From the NCBI GenBank assembly GCA_963777895.1, contig CAVZSF010000005.1:1116001-1180000 (forward strand): a stretch of DNA of 64,000 bases. Reading direction: 5' to 3'. Below the pieces are notes generated by a model that had not been told where the DNA came from, did not search any database, and was given only the letters and a program-made list of their open reading frames with translations. The position numbers and the translations under genes are program-made. Shown one piece after another: positions 48,456-55,512 of the stretch (the first letter of the stretch is position 1; each line of letters opens with the position of its first letter). This DNA comes from UBA2241 sp963777895. Its GTDB lineage: Bacteria; Actinomycetota; Thermoleophilia; UBA2241.

Positions 48456-48956
48456 GGCGGCGGGGACGGCGTGCGCGGGGCCGGGGCAAACGGCGAGCTC
48501 TGGGTGCTGCATGGCGTGAACCTCGACATGCTCGGCCGCCGTGACCCGGCGCAGTACGGGACCGAGACACTCACAGAGCTGGAGCGCCGCGTCACGCGAC
48601 ACGCGGAGCGCCGCGGCTTCGAGGTGCGCACCTTCCAGACGAACTTCGAGGGCGAGATGGTCGAGCAACTGCACGCGCTGGCGGTGGAAGGCGCCGGGGC
48701 GGTGATCATCAACCCCGGCGCCTGGACGCACTACAGCTACGCCATCCGGGACGCCCTCGAGATGGTGCGCGCGCCGGTCGCCGAGGTGCACCTCTCGGAC
48801 ATCGAGCATCGCGAGGAGTTCCGCCGTACATCGGTCCTCGCCGACATCGTCACCCTGCGCGTGAGCGGGAAGGGCGTGGACGGGTATCTGGAGGCCGTGG
48901 ACAGGCTTGCCGATATGGCGCTCGGAACGAAGGACGAGAAGGAGGGCCAGCCATGA
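48426..48956 (+). CDS. aroQ: Type II 3-dehydroquinate dehydratase
   Basis: Dehydrates 3-dehydroquinate to 3-dehydroshikimate. The dodecameric type II family is recognised by VLHGVNLDMLGRRDPAQYG (active-site Asn; the usual Tyr site near RRDPAQYG), QTNFEGEMVEQLHAL, INPGAWTHYSYAIRDAL (Asn/His substrate site) and VEVHLSDIEHREEFRR-like VAEVHLSDIEHREEFRR. 176 aa with a Gly-rich leader created by the 18-bp duplication; the conserved part starts near residue 24, so GTG 48444 is also possible. Overlaps aroB and pepP. Confidence 0.94.
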   Translation: MRQAGDVRQAGGGDGVRGAGANGELWVLHGVNLDMLGRRDPAQYGTETLTELERRVTRHAERRGFEVRTFQTNFEGEMVEQLHALAVEGAGAVIINPGAWTHYSYAIRDALEMVRAPVAEVHLSDIEHREEFRRTSVLADIVTLRVSGKGVDGYLEAVDRLADMALGTKDEKEGQP

Positions 48957-50044
48957 GCGACGGTGCGGACAGGCTGCAGCGTGCTCGCGACCTGCTCGCA
49001 GGCCTGGGCGTCGACGCGGTGATCGTGAGCAACGCCGCCGACGTGCGCTACCTCTCGGGCTTCCGCGGCGAGGACGCGACCCTCGTCCTGGGGCATCAGG
49101 TCGCCCTGATCGTCACCGACTCGCGTTACGTCGAGCAGGTGCACGAGGAGGTCACGGGTTTCGATCTCGTCGCGCGAGAAGGCAGGAAGGGGCTGCTCGC
49201 CGAGACCGCCGCCGCTGCGGCGGCGGCCCTGGGCGAGCAGCACAACCTCGGCTATCAGAGTGGCGCGATCAGCCACGCGGCCTATCGCGATCTGCGGCGC
49301 GCCCACAGCGGCCGCCTGCGGGACGTTCGCGGCCGCGTCAGCAGGCTGCGCATGGCGAAAGACGAAGGCGAGGTCGACGCCATCCGGCGCGCCTGCGCGC
49401 TCGTCGACCTCGCCCTCGCCGTCGTGGTGGCCGAGGGTCTCGTCGGGCGCGCCGAGAGCGAGGTCGTCTGGCGGCTGCGCGAGGAATATCAAGACGGCGG
49501 CGCCGAGGACGAGTCCTTCGCGACGATCGTGGCGGCGGGCGACCATGGGGCGCAAGGCCACGCCATACCGGGCGACCGCCGCATCAAGGCGGGCGAGATG
49601 GTCGTGGTCGACACCGGCGCGCGCGTGGACGGCTACTGCAGCGACATCACGCGCACCTTCGCGGCCGGGACGGCCAGCAAGAAGCTGCGCCGCCTCTACG
49701 ACATCGTCCTGGAGGCGCAGCTCGCCGGACTGGCCGCGGTCCGCGCCGGCGCCGACGGCCGGCGCGACGTCGACGCCGCCGCTCGCGCCGTGATCGAGCG
49801 GGCCGGCTACGCCGATCGCTTCGGCCACGGCACGGGTCACGGCGTCGGCCTCCAGATCCACGAGGCTCCCGCGTTGGGGCGCACGCAGGGCGATCGCCTC
49901 GCTGCGGGCATGGTGTGCACCGTCGAGCCCGGCATCTACATCGAGGGCGAGGTCGGCATCCGCATCGAGGACACCGTGCTGGTCATGGCGGACGGCGCCG
50001 AGGTCCTGACGGCCTACCCGAAGGAGCTGCAGGTCACGGACTGA
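48953..50044 (+). CDS. pepP: Xaa-Pro aminopeptidase (M24B)
   Basis: Dinuclear metallopeptidase that releases residues preceding proline. N-terminal creatinase-like domain (VDAVIVSNAADVRYLSGFRG, VALIVTDSRYVEQVHEEV), then the pita-bread fold with all five metal ligands: VVDTGARVDGYCSDITRTF (two Asp), RFGHGTGHGVGLQIHE (His), VCTVEPGIYIEG (Glu) and GIRIEDTVLV (Glu). 363 aa. ATG overlaps the aroQ stop by 4 bp. The pepP-efp neighbourhood is conserved in Gram-positive bacteria. Confidence 0.94.
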   Translation: MSDGADRLQRARDLLAGLGVDAVIVSNAADVRYLSGFRGEDATLVLGHQVALIVTDSRYVEQVHEEVTGFDLVAREGRKGLLAETAAAAAAALGEQHNLGYQSGAISHAAYRDLRRAHSGRLRDVRGRVSRLRMAKDEGEVDAIRRACALVDLALAVVVAEGLVGRAESEVVWRLREEYQDGGAEDESFATIVAAGDHGAQGHAIPGDRRIKAGEMVVVDTGARVDGYCSDITRTFAAGTASKKLRRLYDIVLEAQLAGLAAVRAGADGRRDVDAAARAVIERAGYADRFGHGTGHGVGLQIHEAPALGRTQGDRLAAGMVCTVEPGIYIEGEVGIRIEDTVLVMADGAEVLTAYPKELQVTD

Positions 50045-50115
50045 GTGAGCGCGGGACCGTCGTCACGTGCCTCCGGCGCATTCCCTCCGTCGTCACCGTC
50101 CTCTCCGCGCTTTCA

Positions 50116-50149
50116 TGGCCAATTGGACAGGATTCTGTCCAATTGGCCA
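50116..50149. promoter_or_regulatory. Perfect 15-bp inverted repeat upstream of efp
   Basis: TGGCCAATTGGACAG, loop GATT, CTGTCCAATTGGCCA. Locally AT-richer than its surroundings and 70 bp after pepP. Could be an operator or a transcript hairpin closing the aro-pepP operon; no T-run follows. Confidence 0.65.
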
Positions 50150-50190
50150 AGGTGACTGCAGGCGGCTTCCCGGCCTCCACAGCCGTGCTG

Positions 50191-50249
50191 TATCATCAGC
50201 GTTCACGCGCGCGGCGGGCACAGCCGCCGGCCGCCAGAGCGGCCGGCGG
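50191..50249 (+). promoter_or_regulatory. Possible efp promoter and leader hairpin
   Basis: TATCAT (50191-50196) preceded by TGCTG is a fair -10 candidate; no good -35 is seen. Downstream, CCGCCGGCCGC (50224-50234), loop CAGA, GCGGCCGGCGG (50239-50249) forms an 11-bp hairpin in the leader, 50 bp before the efp ATG. The rest of 50045-50300 has no gene. Confidence 0.4.
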
Positions 50250-50300
50250 GCAGGACCCGCCGGGATGCCGCCACAGACCAGCGGAGGACCGTAGCGACCC

Positions 50301-50867
50301 ATGGCTGACGTAGTCTCGACCAATCAGTTCAAGAGCGGCATGGCGATCGAGATCGACGGCGAGCCGTACACGATCGTCGAGTCCCAGCATGTGAAGCCCG
50401 GCAAGGGCGGCGCCTTCGTGCGCACCAAGGTGCGCAGCATCAAGACGGGCAACGTCCTGGACAAGACCTTCAGGGCCGGGGAGAAGTTCACCCGCATGGA
50501 CACGCGCTCGCGCTCGCTGCAGTACCTCTACTCGACCGACACAGAGGTCGTCCTGATGGACACCGACACGTACGAGCAGCTGTCGGTGTCCCCCTCGATG
50601 GCGCAGGAAGCGCTCAAGTGGGTCGTCGAGAACATGGAGGTCCAGGTCTTCTACCTGAACGGCGAGCCTATCGACGTGGAAGCCCCGACGACCGTCGAGC
50701 TCACCATCACGCACACCGAGCCCGGTCTGCGCGGCGATACCGCCCAGGGCGGCTCGAAGCCGGCCACCCTCGAGACCGGCGCCAGCATCCAGGTACCGCT
50801 CTTCATCGACCAGGGCGAGCGCATCAAGGTCGACACCCGCACGGGCGAGTACCTCAGCCGCGCCTGA
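50301..50867 (+). CDS. efp: Elongation factor P
   Basis: Relieves ribosome stalling at polyproline stretches. 188 aa, intact. Three beta-barrel domains: STNQFKSGMAIEIDGEPYTI, VKPGKGGAFVRTKVRSIKTG with the loop-tip Lys35 that contacts the P-site tRNA, KTFRAGEKFTR, LYSTDTEVVLMDTDTYEQL, and the C-terminal signature GGSKPATLETGASIQVPLFI. 21 bp before the carboxylase-like gene. Confidence 0.97.
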   Translation: MADVVSTNQFKSGMAIEIDGEPYTIVESQHVKPGKGGAFVRTKVRSIKTGNVLDKTFRAGEKFTRMDTRSRSLQYLYSTDTEVVLMDTDTYEQLSVSPSMAQEALKWVVENMEVQVFYLNGEPIDVEAPTTVELTITHTEPGLRGDTAQGGSKPATLETGASIQVPLFIDQGERIKVDTRTGEYLSRA

Positions 50868-50888
50868 GGCGGCTGCGAGAGGAGAGCC

Positions 50889-52742
50889 ATGCGAGCCAGA
50901 CGCGTCCGCATCACCGACACGACACTCAGGGACGGACACCAGTCGCTCTGGGCGACGCGCATGCGCACCAGCGACATGCTGCCGATCCTCGAGGCCATGG
51001 ACGACGTCGGCTTCAACTCGCTCGAATGCTGGGGCGGCGCCACCTTCGACGCCGCGTTGCGCTTCCTCGACGAAGACCCTTGGGAGCGTCTGCGCCTCAT
51101 CAAGAAGCATGTGCTCCGCACGCCGCTGCAGATGCTGCTGCGCGGCCAGAACCTCGTCGGCTACCGCCACTACGGCGACGACATCGTGCGCCGCTTCGTC
51201 TACAAGGCCGCCGAGAACGGCATGGACATCTTCCGCGTCTTCGACGCGCTCAACGACATCCGCAACTTCGAGACAGCCGCGGCGGCGATCAAGGAGACCG
51301 GCAAGCACTTCCAGGGCGCCGTGGTGTACACGATCTCGCCGGTGCACTCGCTCGACCACTACGTGACCGTCGCCCGCGAGCTCGTCGCGATGGGCGCCGA
51401 CTCGATCTGCATCAAGGACATGGCGGCCTTGCTGAGCCCGTTCTATGCGGAGCAGCTGATCGGGCGCCTCAAGGCCGAGATCGACGTCCCCATCCAGCTT
51501 CACTGCCACTACATCGGCGGGCTCGCCCCGATGACCTACCTCAAGGCCATCGAGGCCGGCGTGGACGTGATCGACACGGCCACCGTGCCGCTCGCCTTCG
51601 GCAACTCGCAACCGGCCACCGAGATGGTGGTCACGGCGCTGATCGGCACGCCCTACGACACCGAGCTGGATCTCGAGAAGCTCTTCGAGATCGCGAAGTA
51701 CTTCGAGGGCGTGCGCAAAGAGACGACCCACGACCGCGGCGTCACCTCGCTCACGCACATGCAGGTGTACTCGCACCAGGTGCCGGGCGGCATGATCAGC
51801 AACCTCGAGAGCCAGCTCAAGGAGCAGAACGCGCTCGACCGTATGCCCGAAGTGCTCGAAGAGATCCCCGTGGTGCGCGCCGAGATCGGCTTCCCGCCCC
51901 TGGTCACGCCGATGTCGCAGATCGTGGGCACGCAAGCCGTGCTCAACGTTCTCTCGGGGCGCCGCTGGCACATCGTGCCCGACGAGATGAAGCAGTACCT
52001 GCGCGGCAGGTACGGCGCCGCCCCGGGACCGGTCTCGCAGGAGATCCTCGACCGTGTTCTCGAGGGCGAGCAGCCCATCCACGTGCGGCCGGCCGAGCTG
52101 GTCACGGAGACGCTCGAGGACTACCGCGAGGAGATCGGCGACCTGGCGCGCTCCGAGGAGGACCTGCTGAGCTACGCCCTCTTCCCGCAGACGGCGCGCG
52201 CCTACCTGGAGCGGCATCGGGTGGGCCTCGAGGCCGACGTCTTCGGCATCCACGAGCGCTACCTCGCCTCGCAGCCGGGCGCCGCCCTCAAGCAGGAGAC
52301 CGCCGACCGCGTGCGCGACATCCTCGAGCTCGTGGAGCAGAGCGACCTGGATGAGGTCGTGATCGAGGAGGGCGACCTGCGCATGACCGTGCGGAAGGCG
52401 GCGGAGCCGGCGGCGGCGCCGCAGGCCGCCGCCCCACCCGCCGCCCCGGCAGCGCCGTCCGCGGCTCCGATCGCCCACGGCGAAGGCGGCTCGTCGAACG
52501 GCTACCACGTGGTGCGTTCGAAGTGGGTCGCGACCTTCTACCGTTCGCCCTCGCCGCAGTCTCCCGTCTTCGTGGAGGTCGGCGACCGGGTCGAGGCCGG
52601 CCAGACGCTCTGCATCCTCGAGATGATGAAGATGATGAACGAGCTGACGGCCGACGTCGCGGGCGTGGTGCGCGAGATCCTCGTCGAGAACGGCGCGACC
52701 GTGCAGTACGGCCAGCCGCTGTTCCACATCGAACCCGCCTGA
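50889..52742 (+). CDS. Carboxyltransferase fused to a BCCP domain (PycB/OadA-AccB-like)
   Basis: 617 aa. Residues 1 to about 480 form a PycB/OadA/5S-type biotin-dependent carboxyltransferase: TDTTLRDGHQSLWATRMRT, SLECWGGATFDAALRFLDE, LLRGQNLVGYRHYGDD (pyruvate/oxaloacetate side), CIKDMAALLSP and the metal-site HCHYIGGLAPMTYLKAIEAG, then the PYC_OADA helical domain. An AccB-like region follows: SDLDEVVIEEGDLRMTVRK, Ala/Pro-rich linker, WVATFYRSPSPQSPVFVEVG, and the biotinyl site CILEMMKMMNEL with Lys581. It occupies the slot usually held by accB-accC between efp and nusB. Likely oxaloacetate decarboxylation, pyruvate carboxylation or transcarboxylation; a biotin carboxylase would have to come from elsewhere. 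Confidence 0.85.
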   Translation: MRARRVRITDTTLRDGHQSLWATRMRTSDMLPILEAMDDVGFNSLECWGGATFDAALRFLDEDPWERLRLIKKHVLRTPLQMLLRGQNLVGYRHYGDDIVRRFVYKAAENGMDIFRVFDALNDIRNFETAAAAIKETGKHFQGAVVYTISPVHSLDHYVTVARELVAMGADSICIKDMAALLSPFYAEQLIGRLKAEIDVPIQLHCHYIGGLAPMTYLKAIEAGVDVIDTATVPLAFGNSQPATEMVVTALIGTPYDTELDLEKLFEIAKYFEGVRKETTHDRGVTSLTHMQVYSHQVPGGMISNLESQLKEQNALDRMPEVLEEIPVVRAEIGFPPLVTPMSQIVGTQAVLNVLSGRRWHIVPDEMKQYLRGRYGAAPGPVSQEILDRVLEGEQPIHVRPAELVTETLEDYREEIGDLARSEEDLLSYALFPQTARAYLERHRVGLEADVFGIHERYLASQPGAALKQETADRVRDILELVEQSDLDEVVIEEGDLRMTVRKAAEPAAAPQAAAPPAAPAAPSAAPIAHGEGGSSNGYHVVRSKWVATFYRSPSPQSPVFVEVGDRVEAGQTLCILEMMKMMNELTADVAGVVREILVENGATVQYGQPLFHIEPA

Positions 52743-52756
52743 CGGCGAGGCCAGCG

Positions 52757-53233
52757 GTGAGCGCCCGCCCGAGCCGCAAGCAGGCGCGCCGGGACGCGCT
52801 CTTCCTGCTCTACCAGCTCGACCTCACCAGGCAGCCGCTCGACGAGCTCGTCGAAGGTCACCGCCTGCGCGAGGGCTACCGCCCGGACGACTTCACCTTC
52901 CTCCTCGTAAAGGGCGTGATGCAACGCGGCCCGGAGTTGGACGCGCGCCTCGAGGCCCAGTCCCACGAGTGGCCGCTCTCGAGGATGGCGCCCTTGGAGC
53001 GCAGCGCGCTGCGTCTGGCGCTCTTCGAGATGCAGAGCGGCCTCACGCCGGCGGCGGTGGCGATCGACGAGGCCGTCCGGCTCGTGAAGCGCTACGCCAC
53101 CGAGGAAGCGGGCGGCTTCGTCAACGGGATACTTGGGGGCATCGTCCGGCAGGACGGCGTGTCGCCCGACGGCGAGAGCGGCTCTGGCGGCGAAGACGGA
53201 GGGCACGAAACGGACGGGGAGGGAGATGGCTGA
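52757..53233 (+). CDS. nusB: Transcription antitermination factor NusB
   Basis: RNA-binding all-helical factor that acts with NusE (S10) on rRNA operons. GTG 52757 gives SRKQARRDALFLLYQLDLTR, the standard Arg-rich start, then ELDARLEAQSHEWPLSRMAP, LERSALRLALFEMQSGLTPA, AVAIDEAVRLVKRYATEEAG and FVNGILGGI. The last 25 residues are an acidic Gly/Ser-rich tail not typical of the core family. 158 aa. The end overlaps xseB. Confidence 0.93.
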   Translation: MSARPSRKQARRDALFLLYQLDLTRQPLDELVEGHRLREGYRPDDFTFLLVKGVMQRGPELDARLEAQSHEWPLSRMAPLERSALRLALFEMQSGLTPAAVAIDEAVRLVKRYATEEAGGFVNGILGGIVRQDGVSPDGESGSGGEDGGHETDGEGDG

Positions 53234-53405
53234 GCGTCAGCAGAGCCTGAAACGGCTGCAGGCCGTGGTCGGCCAGCTCGACGAGCTGGTCGGCCGCCTC
53301 GAAGAGGCATCGTCGGCGGAGGTGGAAATGAGCCTGCTCGAGCGTGCCACCGAGCTCGCCGAAGAGGCCGGCCGCCTTCTGGAGCAGGTGGCCGAGGGCG
53401 CCTGA
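53226..53405 (+). CDS. xseB: Exonuclease VII small subunit-like protein
   Basis: 59-aa acidic two-helix protein: QSLKRLQAVVGQLDELVGRL and SLLERATELAEEAGRLLEQV match the XseB helical hairpin in layout. ATG 53226 overlaps the nusB stop and the TGA overlaps the ispA ATG. The large subunit gene xseA, normally just upstream, is absent, so identification rests on size, helix pattern and conserved position between nusB and ispA. Confidence 0.75.
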   Translation: MAERQQSLKRLQAVVGQLDELVGRLEEASSAEVEMSLLERATELAEEAGRLLEQVAEGA

Positions 53406-54298
53406 TGGCCGGCGCGACGCGCGGCGAAGAGGCGCCCTACCCGGTCGAGCTGCAGCGCCTCGTTGACGCGTACCTCGAGGCTCTGGACTTCGGCGTGGAC
53501 CGCCGGGCCGAGCGCCTCGTCGAAGCCATGCGCTACTCGCTCCTGGCCGGCGGCAAGCGCATTCGGCCGGTGCTCACCCTGGCGACCGCCCAGAGCCGGG
53601 GGGAGCGGCCGCAGGACGTGCTGCCCACGGCGGCCGCTCTCGAGCTCATCCACACCTACTCGCTCATCCACGACGACCTGCCGGCGATCGACGACGACAC
53701 GCTGCGTCGCGGGCGGCCGACGTGCCATGTCGCCTTCGGCGAGGACATCGCGATCCTGGCCGGCGACGGCTTGTTCGCCGAGGCGTTCGGCCTGCTGCTC
53801 GGCGAGCAGCAGGCCCCGGCCGCGGCGCTGCTGGCCGCCGCCGCTGAGGTGGCGCGCGCCACGGGCGTACGCGGCATGGTCGGCGGCCAGTACATGGACG
53901 TCGTCGGAGACGCCCGCGGCGACGACGACCTGCGCGTGCTGCACGCCCTGAAGACGGGGCGCCTCATCGAGGCGGCCGTCGTCTGCGGCGCCCTGCTGAC
54001 CGGGGCGGAGGGAGATGCCGTCACGCCGTACCGCGCGTTCGCCGGGGAGCTCGGCCTGCTCTTTCAGATAGTCGATGACATCCTCGATGAGGTGGCCGAT
54101 TCGGCCGAGCTCGGCAAGAGCGCCGGCAAGGACCGCGCCCAGGACAAGACCACCTACGTCTCGCGCTTCGGGGTCAAGGGCGCACGGCGGCTCGCCGCCG
54201 AGGCCTGCGCCCGCGCCGGCGAGTGCCTCGGGGCGTTGCCCGGCGATACGGCCACGCTCGCCGTCCTCACCACGTACATCTTCCGACGCCGCCACTGA
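53405..54298 (+). CDS. ispA: Geranylgeranyl/farnesyl diphosphate synthase (polyprenyl synthetase)
   Basis: Condenses IPP with allylic diphosphates. 297 aa. First Asp-rich motif IHDDLPAIDDDTLRRGRPT, second FQIVDDILDEV. LLAGGKRIRPVLTLAT, GQYMDVVGD and LKTGRLIEAAVVCGA are family signatures. The residues before the first Asp motif (HTYSLIHDD) suggest a short product, C15-C20. Adjacent to dxs apart from one inserted gene, fitting an isoprenoid block. Confidence 0.93.
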   Translation: MAGATRGEEAPYPVELQRLVDAYLEALDFGVDRRAERLVEAMRYSLLAGGKRIRPVLTLATAQSRGERPQDVLPTAAALELIHTYSLIHDDLPAIDDDTLRRGRPTCHVAFGEDIAILAGDGLFAEAFGLLLGEQQAPAAALLAAAAEVARATGVRGMVGGQYMDVVGDARGDDDLRVLHALKTGRLIEAAVVCGALLTGAEGDAVTPYRAFAGELGLLFQIVDDILDEVADSAELGKSAGKDRAQDKTTYVSRFGVKGARRLAAEACARAGECLGALPGDTATLAVLTTYIFRRRH

Positions 54299-54320
54299 GC
54301 ACCGCCAAGACCTGCGCCCG

Positions 54321-54391
54321 GGGACCGTTCCCCATCCGTGAGGTGCGGCCGGGACCGTTCCCGTCCGTGAGGTGCGGCCGGGACCGTTCCG
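54321..54391 (+). repeat. Short tandem repeat, period 29-30 bp
   Basis: GGGACCGTTCC recurs at 54321, 54351 and 54380, with CCGTGAGGTGCGGCC between copies: about 2.4 copies of a 29-30-bp unit in the 146-bp gap before the epimerase gene. Function unknown. Confidence 0.8.
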
Positions 54392-54444
54392 GGGGACAAC
54401 CTCGGAGTGACACCGTACGCTTGGGCGATGCGAAAGGGACGGCC

Positions 54445-55434
54445 ATGAAGGTGTTCGTGGCCGGCGCCACAGGGACCATCGGGCGCCGGCTCGTTTCGTT
54501 GCTCGCCGGTGCCGGCCACGAGGTGGTCGGCATGAGCCGCGACGAGGGGCGTGCCGCGGCGTTGAGCGAGCTCGGCGCGCGCGGTGTGCTCGGCGACGCC
54601 TACGACCCCGCACGCCTCGCCCGGCTGCTCGCCGACGAGGCCCCCGACGCCGTCGTCGACGAGCTCAGCGATCTGCCGCGCCGGCTGATCTCCGGCCGCG
54701 ACAAGGACGTGTTCGCGGCCAACGCCCGCATCAGGACGGAGGGCGGGCGGAACCTCGTCAAGGCCGCCGTCGCCGCCGGTGTGCGCCGCGTCGTCGTACA
54801 GAGCTACGCGCACATCTACGCGCCGGTGGGCGGCTGGGTGAAGAGCGAGGACGCTCCGCTCAACCTCGACCCCCACCAGCCGGGGGTGCGGCGTCACAAC
54901 GTCGAGGCGATCGCGGAGCTCGAGAAGATGGTGCTGGAGACGCCGGGCATCGAGGGGGTGGCCTTGCGCTACGGTTCGTTCTACGGACCCGGGACGCCCT
55001 TCGCGTGGGACGGCTCGATCGCCGCGGAGGTCCGGCGCGGGCATTACTCGATCGTCGGGGACGGGCGTGGACGGACGTCGTTCATCCACGTCGACGACGC
55101 GGCCGCCGCCACGGTGCTCGCGCTCGTCGGGCCGCCCGGCGCGTACAACATCTGCGACGACCATCCGGCCATGGAGATCGAGTGGCTGCCCTTCTACGCC
55201 GATCTGTTGGGCGCGGACCCTCCGCGCCACGTCTTCGGCTTCTTCCTGGAAGGGACGGGCCACGAGCACTTCGTGTACCGGACCTTGCGACAGCGGGGCG
55301 CCTCGAACCGGAAGGCCAAGGAGCAGCTCGGTCTGCAGTTGTGCTTCCCGAGCTGGCGGCAGGGCTTCCTCAGCGAGGCTCGCGCGGAGCGGGCCGCACG
55401 CGGTGAGCATGAGGCGCGCAGCGCCTCCGCCTGA
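54445..55434 (+). CDS. NAD-dependent epimerase/dehydratase-like protein
   Basis: 329-aa extended/atypical SDR. The cofactor motif VFVAGATGTIGRRLVSLL is intact. DALD-like NARIRTEGGRNLVKAAVAAG, QSYAHIYAP, RYGSFYGPGTPFAWDG, GRGRTSFIHVDDAAAATVLA and AYNICDDHPA follow. The usual YxxxK is not evident: the region after the substrate loop reads VRRHNVEAIAELE, so activity may differ from classical epimerases. It interrupts the otherwise conserved ispA-dxs pair and is preceded by a short tandem repeat. Substrate unknown. Confidence 0.75.
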   Translation: MKVFVAGATGTIGRRLVSLLAGAGHEVVGMSRDEGRAAALSELGARGVLGDAYDPARLARLLADEAPDAVVDELSDLPRRLISGRDKDVFAANARIRTEGGRNLVKAAVAAGVRRVVVQSYAHIYAPVGGWVKSEDAPLNLDPHQPGVRRHNVEAIAELEKMVLETPGIEGVALRYGSFYGPGTPFAWDGSIAAEVRRGHYSIVGDGRGRTSFIHVDDAAAATVLALVGPPGAYNICDDHPAMEIEWLPFYADLLGADPPRHVFGFFLEGTGHEHFVYRTLRQRGASNRKAKEQLGLQLCFPSWRQGFLSEARAERAARGEHEARSASA

Positions 55435-55494
55435 CCCTCGGCGACCCCGCCGGAAGACGCGGCTCGCGGCCCGGTCGGACCGCCGCGGGCCCGG

Positions 55495-55503
55495 TGCTAT
55501 ACT
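55495..55503 (+). promoter_or_regulatory. Extended -10 promoter of dxs, probably leaderless
   Basis: TGCTATACT (TG plus -10 TATACT at 55498-55503). The dxs ATG is at 55513, nine bases after the -10 box, so transcription would start within about three bases of the ATG. No ribosome site or good -35 is seen. Confidence 0.6.
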
Positions 55504-55512
55504 CCGCTGACG

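Noticed and set aside
54321..54391. CRISPR array
   Set aside because: Only about 2.4 copies, no unique spacers, no cas genes.
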